In this document: in pieces, positions 17,366 through 25,527 of the stretch | Position numbering within the stretch: position 1 is the first letter of the stretch | How the letters are laid out: each line of letters begins with the position of its first letter | Source of the DNA: Halieaceae bacterium | GTDB lineage: Bacteria; Pseudomonadota; Gammaproteobacteria; Pseudomonadales; Halieaceae | Length of the DNA stretch: 62,380 bases | Direction: 5' to 3' | NCBI GenBank assembly: GCA_028280635.1 | Contig: JANQLM010000041.1 | Span: 1 to 62,380 of the forward strand | Notes under the pieces: generated by a model | What the model saw: only the letters and a program-made list of their open reading frames with translations | Databases searched by the model: none | What the model was told of the DNA's origin: nothing | Made by a program: the position numbers and the translations under genes

Positions 17366-18476
17366 GCAGGAGAACCCGACCGCACAGCCGCCGGCAGCCG
17401 CGCCGGCGGCAGACGACAACCGCAGTATCCAGCGGCTCACCCTCGGAGTAATTGGCTTCTGCGGCTTTCTGCTGGTCTGGTACCTGGTGGCCGACCGCTA
17501 CACGCCGTACACCGACCAGGCCCGGGTCACCGGCCATATTGTGCCCATCGTGCCACGCGTGTCAGGGAACGTGGTGGCGGTCAACGTCGATGTGAACAGC
17601 CGTGTCGACGCCGGTGACGTGCTGCTGCGCATCGACCAGAGCGACTTCCAGATTGCCGTACAACAGGCGGAGGCCAAGCTGGAGCAGGTGACCCAGCAAC
17701 TGGGCGGCGGCATGGAGGAACTGACCGTGGCCCAGGCGGCACTGTCCCAGGCAATCACCCAGCGTGATTACGTCCAGGCCCAGGCCGCGCGGGTCTTCGA
17801 GCTGGAAAAACGCGGCGTGCTGCCGGTCACCGACGGCGACAAGGCGCGCGCCGAGATCGAGAAGTCCAGGGCCGATGTCGACAGCGCACGCGCGCGCCTG
17901 CAGCAGGTGCAGCAGCAGATCGGCGACCAGGACGAGGACAACGCCTATCTGCAGGAGGCGCTGGCCGCTCTCGAGAAAGCCCGCCTGGACCTGGCGCGCA
18001 CCGAGCTGCGCTCGCCGGGGGACGGCGGTGTCACCAGCGTGAACATCGCGGTCGGCAACTATGCCAATGCGGGCCAGGCCATCATGACCTTCATTTCTTC
18101 CGACACGGTGTGGATCGAGGCCTATATGCGCGAGAACAGCCTCGGCAACATCAAACCGGGCGACCCGGTGGATATTGCCCTGGACATGGCGCCGGGCCGG
18201 GTATTTAACGGCGAGGTGGTTAGCACCGGCTTCGCCGTGGACTGGAAGAATGCTGCCAGCGCCGGCCAGCTACAGTCGGTCAGCAGCGAAAACAGCTGGC
18301 TGCGCGATTCCCAGCGCTTCCCGGTCATCATCCGCTTCACCGATGACAGCGCCCGCGGTTTGCTGCGCGGCGGCGGACAGGCCGATGTGGTGGTCTACAC
18401 CAGCGGCAACTGGATCACCAACAGCCTGGCCTGGCTGTGGATGCGCTTTGTCAGCTTGATGTCCTATGCCTACTAA
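17358..18476 (+). CDS. HlyD/EmrA-type membrane fusion protein
   Basis: A 372-residue protein with one N-terminal membrane helix (about residues 32-50), a biotinyl-lipoyl-like half (VPRVSGNVVAVNVDVNSRVDAGDVLLRID), a coiled-coil hairpin (about 90-205) and a beta-barrel domain (ELRSPGDGGVTSVNIAVGNYANAGQ). This is the periplasmic adaptor of AaeA/EmrA-type pumps. It overlaps the AI-2E gene upstream and precedes a DUF2955 membrane protein, which in known AaeAB-like pairs is the inner-membrane efflux component. Confidence 0.87.
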   Translation: MAEQENPTAQPPAAAPAADDNRSIQRLTLGVIGFCGFLLVWYLVADRYTPYTDQARVTGHIVPIVPRVSGNVVAVNVDVNSRVDAGDVLLRIDQSDFQIAVQQAEAKLEQVTQQLGGGMEELTVAQAALSQAITQRDYVQAQAARVFELEKRGVLPVTDGDKARAEIEKSRADVDSARARLQQVQQQIGDQDEDNAYLQEALAALEKARLDLARTELRSPGDGGVTSVNIAVGNYANAGQAIMTFISSDTVWIEAYMRENSLGNIKPGDPVDIALDMAPGRVFNGEVVSTGFAVDWKNAASAGQLQSVSSENSWLRDSQRFPVIIRFTDDSARGLLRGGGQADVVVYTSGNWITNSLAWLWMRFVSLMSYAY

Positions 18477-18495
18477 GGCAGGTCACGGGTAAGAC

Positions 18496-19527
18496 GTGAA
18501 CGACGACGCCCGCTGCGCCCTGCGTTTTGCCGTCGGCGTCGGTCTCGCGGTGGCGCTGGCCTACGGCGTGAACTGGTCCATGTCCTGGCTGGCCACCCTG
18601 TTGACCGCCGCCTTCCTCGGCAACCGGGCGCCGCGCCCCGGCCCAAGGGCGGCGCTGGCGATCGTGCTGGCGATTGCCACTATCTTTGGCGCGGGCCTGT
18701 TTGTGACTGTGTTCCTCTACCCCTACCCGGCCGTATTCACCTTTGTCTTCTGCCTGGGCATCTACACCACCTTCTACCTGGGGGCACGCGGCACCTCGAA
18801 GTTCATCGTGCTGCTGTGCACCATGGCGATTCTGGTGATTCCCGTGGTCGGCGGTCCGACACCGGCGCTGGCACTGCTGGTGGCGCAGGGCTTCCTGGTG
18901 TCGGCGATTGCCGCACTGCTCTGCACGCTGGTCGCACACACGCTGGTGCCGGGCGGCACCCAGGCTCCCATCGCCGCCGAAGCGGCGGTGGACCCGCATC
19001 CGCTACGCACCGCGTGGTTGAGCAGCGCCGTGATCCTGCCGGTCGCCGTGGTCAGCCTGGCCATGAACGCCACCGGCGCGGTGTTGCCACTGATCATGAT
19101 TGCGACCCTGTCAGCCAAGCCCGACTTTTCCGTGGGCGCCGCCGGCGGCAAGGCACTGATCGTCGCCAACCTCGGCGGCGGCCTGGTCGCGGTGGTGTTT
19201 TACCAGCTGCTGCTGGTGAGCCCGACCTACGCGTTTCTGGTGTCAGGCTTTGTGGCGTTGGCGCTGCTGTTCGGCCAGCGCATATTCTCTGACCAGCCCA
19301 CCGGCCCACTGTACGCCAGCGCCTTCTCCACGGTGTTGATTCTGATTGGCGGCGGCACCGGGCAGTTCGGCGGAGATACCGAGGCGGGCTTCGAACAGCG
19401 CATGCTGCTGATCATGGCGGCCGTCTGTTACGTGGTAGGCGCCCTGTCCTTGCTGCAGATGCCCAGCCTGCAGGCACGCTGGATGCGGGCGGGCCGCTGG
19501 CTGGGTGCTAAACTCGCGGGAACCTAA
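18496..19527 (+). CDS. DUF2955 / FUSC-like inner-membrane efflux protein
   Basis: A 343-residue protein with about ten hydrophobic segments in two similar halves, starting GTG at 18496, 19 bases after the HlyD-type gene. Sequence style (RFAVGVGLAVALAYGVNWSMSWLATLLTAAFLGN) fits DUF2955, relatives of the aromatic acid exporter AaeB that pair with HlyD-type adaptors. The likely role is efflux of aromatic or weak acids with the preceding adaptor (inference from family and order). Confidence 0.78.
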   Translation: MNDDARCALRFAVGVGLAVALAYGVNWSMSWLATLLTAAFLGNRAPRPGPRAALAIVLAIATIFGAGLFVTVFLYPYPAVFTFVFCLGIYTTFYLGARGTSKFIVLLCTMAILVIPVVGGPTPALALLVAQGFLVSAIAALLCTLVAHTLVPGGTQAPIAAEAAVDPHPLRTAWLSSAVILPVAVVSLAMNATGAVLPLIMIATLSAKPDFSVGAAGGKALIVANLGGGLVAVVFYQLLLVSPTYAFLVSGFVALALLFGQRIFSDQPTGPLYASAFSTVLILIGGGTGQFGGDTEAGFEQRMLLIMAAVCYVVGALSLLQMPSLQARWMRAGRWLGAKLAGT

Positions 19528-19543
19528 CAAGAGGCAGCACTCA

Positions 19544-20290
19544 ATGTCCGGTTTCATTCCGCACGTGCACGAGCGCAACAACTTCAAGATACTGCTTGGG
19601 GCGCTGGTGTTCTTCATGGTCATGGATTCCGTCGCCGATCAGTTCGATCTCACCTTTACCCAGCGCTTCGTAAACCTCGTGTTAATGATCACCCTGGTGA
19701 TCAACGTCTGGGCGGTAGACAATCCGCGCACCAACTTCATCAGTTGGAAATGGGGCGCGACCATGGTGATTTCAGTCACCATGATCACCGACACCCTGAT
19801 CGACTCAAACTTTCTCGCCAAGTTCCAGGTGATCATGGTGTTCCTGTTTGTCTGCCTTACGACCTGGCAGGCCTGGAGCCAGGTGATGTTCACCGGCATT
19901 GTCGATACCAACAAGATCGTTGGCGCCATCTGCATCTACCTGCTACTGGCCATGGCCTGGGCTTTCGCCTACCAGATCGTCGAGGCTTTCCTGCCCGGCT
20001 CATTCAACGGGCTCGCCGGCGGACTTTGGCAGGAGAAAACCCACACCCTGATCTACTACAGCTTTGTGACCATCTCCACGCTGGGCTACGGCGAGATCAC
20101 ACCGGTGGGCCCCATCGCCCGTACGCTGGCCACGCTGGAAGCCGTCACCGGTATTTTCTACACCACCGTACTGGTCGCCAGCCTTATCGGCATACGCCTG
20201 TCGGGCGTGGATTCCCACCAGCGGCTGGAAGAACTCGGGCAGAAACCCGGGGCTGGCAGTGACGGATCTCAATCCGGCAGGGCACCATGA
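19544..20290 (+). CDS. Two-pore-helix type potassium channel (ion channel family)
   Basis: A 248-residue membrane protein with about five or six helices and a pore loop containing the K+ selectivity filter, VTISTLGYGEITP (TLGYGE replacing the common TVGYGD). No RCK/TrkA-N domain follows; the C-terminus is a short polar tail. The ATG at 19544 follows AAGAGGCAG; the frame is open to 19505 inside the previous gene. The stop overlaps the next gene's ATG. It is probably an inner-membrane K+ or cation channel. Confidence 0.82.
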   Translation: MSGFIPHVHERNNFKILLGALVFFMVMDSVADQFDLTFTQRFVNLVLMITLVINVWAVDNPRTNFISWKWGATMVISVTMITDTLIDSNFLAKFQVIMVFLFVCLTTWQAWSQVMFTGIVDTNKIVGAICIYLLLAMAWAFAYQIVEAFLPGSFNGLAGGLWQEKTHTLIYYSFVTISTLGYGEITPVGPIARTLATLEAVTGIFYTTVLVASLIGIRLSGVDSHQRLEELGQKPGAGSDGSQSGRAP

Positions 20291-21264
20291 GCGAAGCCCC
20301 GGCCGGACTGCTGCACGCGAAACTGCTGGACGGCCAGGGCGGCGCTCGCGACGCGAGCTGGGCTGAAGTCATTGACTGGACCTCCGACCAGGGCTGCCTG
20401 TGGTTGCACTTCGACTTTGAAGAAGAAGCGGCCCGGGAATGGCTGGTGAATGACAGCGGCCTCAACGACATTGCCTACTCGGCGCTGGTGGCCGAAGACA
20501 CGCGGCCGCGCGCCATCAATCGCGGCGACAACCTGCTGCTGGCGTTGCGTGGCGTCAACCTGAACCCGGGCAAACAGCCAGATGACATGGTGTCAGTTCG
20601 CCTGTGGAGCAACGGCCAGCGCATTATCAGTACCCGCAAGTATTCACTGCAGTCCACCGAGGACCTGCTGGATGATCTCGACGGCGGCGTGGGACCCTCT
20701 GACGCCGTGTCCCTGCTGTTGGCCTGGATCGACAGGATCACCTGGCGGATGGGTGGCACCGTCGACAACCTGGAAGAGCAGGTGGACGAACTCGAAGAGC
20801 AGGTAGTCGCCGGCGATACGGGCAGCATGCGCACAGACCTGACCGCACTGCGGCGCCAGTGCATCAGCCTGCGCCGCTACCTGGCGCCCCAGCGCGAGGC
20901 GATGAATCGTCTGGCCAGCGAGCCCATCGGCTGGATTGGCGAACTGAACCGACTGCGCCTGCGGGAAATCAATGACCGGCTGATCCGGCATATTGAAGAT
21001 ATCGATGCGGTGCGCGAACGCACTGCAGCGGCTCAGGACGAGTTGCTTACGCAGGTCTCTGAGGAAATGAACCGTCGCTCCTACGTGTTTACGGTAGTGG
21101 CCACCATCTTCCTGCCGCTAGGCTTTTTCACCGGGCTGATGGGCATCAATGTCGGCGGCATGCCAGGCGTCGACGATGAAGGGGCATTCTGGATTGTCGT
21201 CGGGCTGTGTGTGGCGCTGATGGGAGGACTGGCGGCGCTGTTTCGATGGAATCGCTGGCTGTAA
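20287..21264 (+). CDS. zntB: CorA-superfamily zinc transporter, ZntB-like
   Basis: A 325-residue protein with a large cytoplasmic N-terminal domain, a long coiled region (TVDNLEEQVDELEEQV...) and two C-terminal helices. The pore signature at the end of the first helix is GLMGINVGGMPG: the GxN element followed by the GG(I/M)PG loop of ZntB, not the Mg transporter form. Predicted to carry Zn2+ or other divalent cations with protons. The ATG overlaps the channel stop (ATGA). It ends three bases before the convergent DUF808 gene, leaving no room for a separate terminator. Confidence 0.82.
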   Translation: MSEAPAGLLHAKLLDGQGGARDASWAEVIDWTSDQGCLWLHFDFEEEAAREWLVNDSGLNDIAYSALVAEDTRPRAINRGDNLLLALRGVNLNPGKQPDDMVSVRLWSNGQRIISTRKYSLQSTEDLLDDLDGGVGPSDAVSLLLAWIDRITWRMGGTVDNLEEQVDELEEQVVAGDTGSMRTDLTALRRQCISLRRYLAPQREAMNRLASEPIGWIGELNRLRLREINDRLIRHIEDIDAVRERTAAAQDELLTQVSEEMNRRSYVFTVVATIFLPLGFFTGLMGINVGGMPGVDDEGAFWIVVGLCVALMGGLAALFRWNRWL

Positions 21265-21267
21265 GGA

Positions 21268-22206
21268 TCAGCCGCGCACTCTTTTCACAAGCTCGATCAC
21301 CGCGACCGCAAGGGCACCGGCAACAATGCCCACCAGCGCCGCCGCCAGCGGGTTCACCAGGGCGCCGGTGACTACGCCCACTGCCGGCAGGCTATTGCCC
21401 CAGGCCACGGCGTCCTCGATCACATGCTCCACCGGGTGCAGGCCGTGCACCAGGATGCCGCCGCCCACCAGGAACATGGCGGCCGTACCCAATACCCCCA
21501 GTGCTTTCATCAGCCAGGGCGCAAAGGCCAGCAGCCGCAGGCCCAGCCAGCGCTGGAAGCCCCGCCAGCCGCCTTCCCCCTCGCGCTGCGCCAGGTATAG
21601 ACCGGCATCGTCGAGCTTGACGATCCCTGCCACCAGTCCGTAGACCCCAACCGTCATCAGGATGGCAATCCCCGACACCACGCTGATCTGCACCGGGGTG
21701 GACGCCTCTGCCACGGTGCCGAGGGTAATCACGATAATCTCCGCCGACAGGATGAAATCGGTACGAATCGCACCGCGAATCTTTTTCTTCTCCAGGGCCA
21801 CCAGTTCCTCGGGCGAACCCGCCAGATGCTCCAGGTGTTCCGAGTGATGCGCCTCTTCTTCAGCGCCGCCGTGCAGAAAGCTGTGGGCGAGCTTCTCGAC
21901 GCCTTCATAACAGAGGTAGAGTCCGCCCAGCATCAGCAGGATGGTTACCAGGATGGGAAGCAGCGCGGCGATCAGCAGCGCCGAGGGTACCAGGATCAGC
22001 TTGTTGAGGAAGCTGCCCTTGGCCACCGCCCAGACCACCGGAATCTCCCGCTCCGCCCGCACACCGGACACTTTCTCGGCATTGACGGCCAGGTCGTCGC
22101 CCAGCACCCCAGCGGTTTTGCGAGCGGCCACCTTGGTCATGGCTGACACATCGTCGAGCACCGCGGCGATATCGTCGATCAGCAGTAACAGGCTGCCTCC
22201 GGCCAT
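21268..22206 (-). CDS. DUF808 family membrane protein (YedI-like)
   Basis: A 312-residue membrane protein with the DUF808 N-terminal signature MAGGSLLLLIDDIAAVLDD, then several helices, a His/Glu-rich cytoplasmic stretch (GGAEEEAHHSEHLEHL) and an EKKKIRGAIRTDFILSAEI motif. The family is widespread in Proteobacteria with no settled function. It is monocistronic and convergent with the ZntB-like gene. Confidence 0.88.
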   Translation of the reverse strand: MAGGSLLLLIDDIAAVLDDVSAMTKVAARKTAGVLGDDLAVNAEKVSGVRAEREIPVVWAVAKGSFLNKLILVPSALLIAALLPILVTILLMLGGLYLCYEGVEKLAHSFLHGGAEEEAHHSEHLEHLAGSPEELVALEKKKIRGAIRTDFILSAEIIVITLGTVAEASTPVQISVVSGIAILMTVGVYGLVAGIVKLDDAGLYLAQREGEGGWRGFQRWLGLRLLAFAPWLMKALGVLGTAAMFLVGGGILVHGLHPVEHVIEDAVAWGNSLPAVGVVTGALVNPLAAALVGIVAGALAVAVIELVKRVRG

Positions 22207-22274
22207 GGCCGATTCTCCAGCAGGAAGAAAGGGGGAATTATTGGGGTCAGCGGACGAGACTGTCCAGTCAGGCG

Positions 22275-23222
22275 TCAGGTACCGCCGAGATCGATCCTGG
22301 TTTCCAGCATCACGCCGCGGGACCCTTCGTGCAGGTGGTCACCGTAGCTGAGTGTGAAGGCCATATTGCGCTGCGGGAACCAGGTGACGGTGCCGCTGCC
22401 GAAGACCTCCTGGGTCTGGTGGCGGGACTCTTCCAGTGAATTCACCTTGAAGGCGACCGAGTAATAGTTGGACGGCGACCAGGACAGGCCGGCCCCCAGC
22501 ATGGTTTCGTTGTACAGCTCGTTGACCAAGCCGCCCTCGAAGCGGGTCTCGTCGAGGGTATGGCCAGAGACTTCCAGCCGCAGCTCGGGTACCAGTTGCA
22601 GGCCGGAGGTGAACTCCACGCGCTCGGTGCTGCGAAGCTGGTCCACGGAGCCGAACACATCCGTTGTCCTGTAGCTGCCGTGCCAGTCCAGCAGGCCGTT
22701 GTCGGTAGCGCCACGCAGGCCCATGGTGTAGGCCGTCCTTTCCTGTTCGTCCGCATCGGCATTGGGTTTGTCGAGCAGATATTCGTAGCGCACATTGAGG
22801 CGGCCAAGGTCGGCCAGCGACTTGGAAAAGCCCGGCGCCAGGCTGTAGACGTAGCCGCCATCGCGCAGTGTGCTACCCGCCTTGATATCGGCGTCCATAC
22901 CCAGCAGTTCATTGAGCAGACTGCTCTGCAGGGAAGCGCCTACACGCTGGGAGACATCCGCCTGGGTAGAGGATTCCGCCAGCTTGCTCTGGACGCGGTA
23001 GTCCATGTCGAACTGCAGCAGACTGTTACTGAGCGCAAAGCCCAGACCGGAACCGAAGCTGGCTTCCTTGAGGCCCTCCTCTTCGGCGCGGGGCTTCATC
23101 TGTACGTCGAATAGATCAGGAGTGAGATCGAGGGAGGTGTCCAGGCCTTGCGCCCAGACGGGGGCCGCCAGCGATGCAATCACCGCCAGTGCTGTTACCG
23201 CCTGGTGCTTCAATCCCGACAC
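22275..23222 (-). CDS. Outer-membrane beta-barrel protein of unknown function
   Basis: A 315-residue protein with a signal peptide (to about residue 25, VWA-QGLD) and beta strands rich in Tyr, Ser and Leu separated by acidic turns, ending in METRIDLGGT after LETR. The pattern is that of a 12- to 14-strand barrel. GTG start with AGGGTGAA upstream. A promoter with a perfect TATAAT and an inverted repeat lie upstream. I do not recognise a specific family; TIGR03016-type proteins are one possibility. Confidence 0.68.
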   Translation of the reverse strand: MSGLKHQAVTALAVIASLAAPVWAQGLDTSLDLTPDLFDVQMKPRAEEEGLKEASFGSGLGFALSNSLLQFDMDYRVQSKLAESSTQADVSQRVGASLQSSLLNELLGMDADIKAGSTLRDGGYVYSLAPGFSKSLADLGRLNVRYEYLLDKPNADADEQERTAYTMGLRGATDNGLLDWHGSYRTTDVFGSVDQLRSTERVEFTSGLQLVPELRLEVSGHTLDETRFEGGLVNELYNETMLGAGLSWSPSNYYSVAFKVNSLEESRHQTQEVFGSGTVTWFPQRNMAFTLSYGDHLHEGSRGVMLETRIDLGGT

Positions 23223-23260
23223 GCGTTCACCCTAGCTGTTTGCTGCTTATTACCGCTGTT

Positions 23261-23287
23261 CTTGCAGCTTTCTTGTAGCCTTGTAGC
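23261..23287. repeat. Three short direct repeats upstream of the barrel gene
   Basis: CTTGCAGC (23261), CTTGTAGC (23272) and CTTGTAGC (23280). They lie about 40-65 bases before the GTG of the barrel gene, in its transcribed leader. Meaning unknown. Confidence 0.3.
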
Positions 23288-23344
23288 TTTCTTTCCTTGC
23301 ACCCTGTCCTGCGGGGCATCCGATGAGAGCCCGGATCGGACAAA

Positions 23345-23361
23345 TGTACAAATTTTGTGCA
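23345..23361. promoter_or_regulatory. Inverted repeat at the predicted transcription start of the barrel gene
   Basis: TGTACAAA-T-TTTGTGCA, arms match at 7 of 8 bases. It begins about eight bases downstream of the TATAAT on the minus strand, where a repressor would block transcription. Confidence 0.4.
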
Positions 23362-23368
23362 GGGGGCG

Positions 23369-23399
23369 ATTATAAGCCAGTTTTTACAAAAAATGCCAA
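23369..23399 (-). promoter_or_regulatory. Candidate sigma70 promoter of the barrel gene
   Basis: On the minus strand TTGGCA (23399-23394), a 19-base spacer and a perfect TATAAT (23374-23369). The spacer is slightly long. The leader would be about 140 bases. Confidence 0.45.
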
Positions 23400-23498
23400 C
23401 TATTACCATTTATGTGACCCAGCTCTCGAATGCTGACCGCACTCTATCTCGATGGCAAGCCAGCAGCGCGCGCCGTGGTGTGAAAAGCGGGCTATGCT

Positions 23499-23825
23499 AT
23501 GCGAATGAACATCACCGACCACAACCGCGAAGAGGACGAGACCGGCGCGCTGGCCGCCCAATTGGCCGGCACCCGGCGCAATGTTCCGAACCTGATTGCC
23601 CTCAAGGCGAGGGTAGATGGTGGGGATACGCTCAGTGATCTCGAAATCGCCGACATGGAAGAAGTGTTCGAGCGCTCGCGGCATATGCTCCACGTCTACG
23701 ATGAGCACCCGGAAGTGCAGGAACTGGTAGCGCGGGTGGCGTCCCTGTACCTGCATATCACCACCCGGGCGGTCGAGAACGAGGCGGCGCGCCACGCGCC
23801 GCCGGTGGTCAGGCTGGACGACTAG
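23499..23825 (+). CDS. Small acidic hypothetical protein
   Basis: A 108-residue soluble, mostly helical, acidic protein with no signal peptide or Cys. Visible elements include NVPNLIALKARVDGGDTLSDLEIADMEEVFERS and a C-terminal VARVASLYLHIT. Two close ATGs (23499, 23505) are possible. It overlaps the convergent M28 peptidase gene by four bases at the 3' end. It looks like a conserved cytoplasmic protein of unknown role; family not recognised. Confidence 0.6.
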   Translation: MRMNITDHNREEDETGALAAQLAGTRRNVPNLIALKARVDGGDTLSDLEIADMEEVFERSRHMLHVYDEHPEVQELVARVASLYLHITTRAVENEAARHAPPVVRLDD

Positions 23826-25459
23826 GGCGCGGGCGCCACGGGCCCGCCAAACACCTCGCCGAAGAAATCACCGTGATTCCATAGCGGGCGCTCGGGGCTG
23901 TTGCCGATCTCGCGGCCGATGTTGATATTGATCTCGGTGAACACCCTGGCTGCCTGGTAATCGATGGGCAGGTTGAGGTCGTCGCTGGGCTGGTGGTAGT
24001 GCTGTCGGAGGTGGGCTTGCCAGATCTCGGCGCCGGACTGGTTCGGGTCCCGGGACTCGAAGCCGGTCATCAGGAATACGGCGGGCACCCCTTTTTTCAC
24101 CAGCTCATAGTGATCGCTGCGGACAAACAGGCCCTGCTCGGGCATGGGATCCGGTGACAGCTTGATGCCGGCCCGGGCCGCGGCACTGTCGACAAATCCC
24201 CGCAGGGTGCTGTGCTCAGCGCCGAAGGCCACCACGTCGGCGAAGGGGTAGGTCAACATCGGCATGTCGAGGTTGATGTTGGCAACAATACGGTCGATCG
24301 GCACCGTAGGGTGGTTGGCAAAGTAGCCGGCGCCCAGCAGACCCTTCTCCTCGGCGGTCACCGCCAGAATCATGACCGAGCGCCTGGGCCTGTCGGCCTC
24401 GAGCACCCGGGCGGTTTCCAGCAGGGTGGCAATGCCGGCGGCATTGTCCATGGCACCGTTATAGATCTCCTCCACGCCTTCCGCGTTCGGGATGACACCG
24501 AGGTGGTCGAGATGGGCGCTGTAAACGATCACCTCGTCTTTCAGCACCGGATCGCTACCCTCGATGACGCCAATCACATTGGGGGAGCTCAACTCGCGGT
24601 AGCTGGACTTGCGCGCCAGGGCGATGCGGTTGGGCAGGGCAAAGCCCTCGATGAGCCCCTGCTCACTGTCGCGCCGGAACACTTCCTCGATAGAGACCGG
24701 GGCGCCTTCAAACAGGATGCCGGCGGCGTCGAGGTTGAGGGTCGCGGCACCCTGGATTTCCGGGAAGTAGTTATTCGGCAGGCCATCGCGGCCTACCCAG
24801 CCCATACCGGGTCGACCGAGATAGCGCACGCTTTTGTCCCAGGAGAACACCGCCTCTTCCCGGGGCGTGTGCAGCATCAGCACACCGACGGCGCCGCGCT
24901 CGACCGCATGGCGCGCTTTTTCAGTGCTGGAGGCCAGGTGGGCACCTTCTTCCGTGGGCCAGGCTTCAGGTCGGCCCGACAGGAACACGGCAATCTTGCC
25001 CTTCACATCCAGGCCGGCGTAGTCGTCGTGATCAAAACGCGGCGCCACAATGCCATAACCCACAAACACCAGGCCTGCCTCCACGGTGGCGGCGGTGCGG
25101 TGGCGATCGGGGCCCATGATGAAGTCCTGAGGGTACTTGAGCGCCGTGCGTCCGCTGGCTGTCTCGATCACCGCACTGGCACTGCCCTCCACCAGGCTGT
25201 GTTCGCGCAGGGGAACCTGTTGGAAGTAGCTGTCGCCTTCACCGCCAGGCTTAAGGCCCAGCTTGCGGTATTCGGCCGCCACATATTCCGCCGCGGCATC
25301 GTAACCGTGGGTACCGGCCGCGCGACCCCGCAGGGCGTCGGATGCCAAGAACTCGATATGGGCTCGCAACCGTTCCTGTTCGACGCTGTTGGACGCGGTG
25401 GGGAACTGGGCACAGGCCACCAGCGCCAGGCTCAGCAGCAGAGTCAGGGGTCTGGTCAT
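23822..25459 (-). CDS. M28 family metallopeptidase lipoprotein
   Basis: A 545-residue protein with a lipoprotein signal (LALVAC, Cys about residue 16). An M28 (aminopeptidase Y/glutamate carboxypeptidase type) catalytic domain is interrupted by a PA-type insert at about residues 130-270. Di-zinc ligands and catalytic residues are visible in order: YSAHLDHLG, NGAMDNAAG, VTAEEKGLLGA, NLDMPM and HYHQPSDDL. It should release N-terminal residues from peptides in the periplasm. Monocistronic, convergent with the small hypothetical gene. Confidence 0.92.
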   Translation of the reverse strand: MTRPLTLLLSLALVACAQFPTASNSVEQERLRAHIEFLASDALRGRAAGTHGYDAAAEYVAAEYRKLGLKPGGEGDSYFQQVPLREHSLVEGSASAVIETASGRTALKYPQDFIMGPDRHRTAATVEAGLVFVGYGIVAPRFDHDDYAGLDVKGKIAVFLSGRPEAWPTEEGAHLASSTEKARHAVERGAVGVLMLHTPREEAVFSWDKSVRYLGRPGMGWVGRDGLPNNYFPEIQGAATLNLDAAGILFEGAPVSIEEVFRRDSEQGLIEGFALPNRIALARKSSYRELSSPNVIGVIEGSDPVLKDEVIVYSAHLDHLGVIPNAEGVEEIYNGAMDNAAGIATLLETARVLEADRPRRSVMILAVTAEEKGLLGAGYFANHPTVPIDRIVANINLDMPMLTYPFADVVAFGAEHSTLRGFVDSAAARAGIKLSPDPMPEQGLFVRSDHYELVKKGVPAVFLMTGFESRDPNQSGAEIWQAHLRQHYHQPSDDLNLPIDYQAARVFTEININIGREIGNSPERPLWNHGDFFGEVFGGPVAPAP

Positions 25460-25527
25460 CGAGGGGAATCTGTCGCGGGAAAAGGCGCGCAGTATAGACC
25501 AGCCGCTCGCGGCACAGCCAGCAGGCC

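Noticed and set aside
23223-23498. Whether this gap hides a small gene.
   Set aside because: Only promoter-like and repeat elements were seen; short frames there lack ribosome sites.
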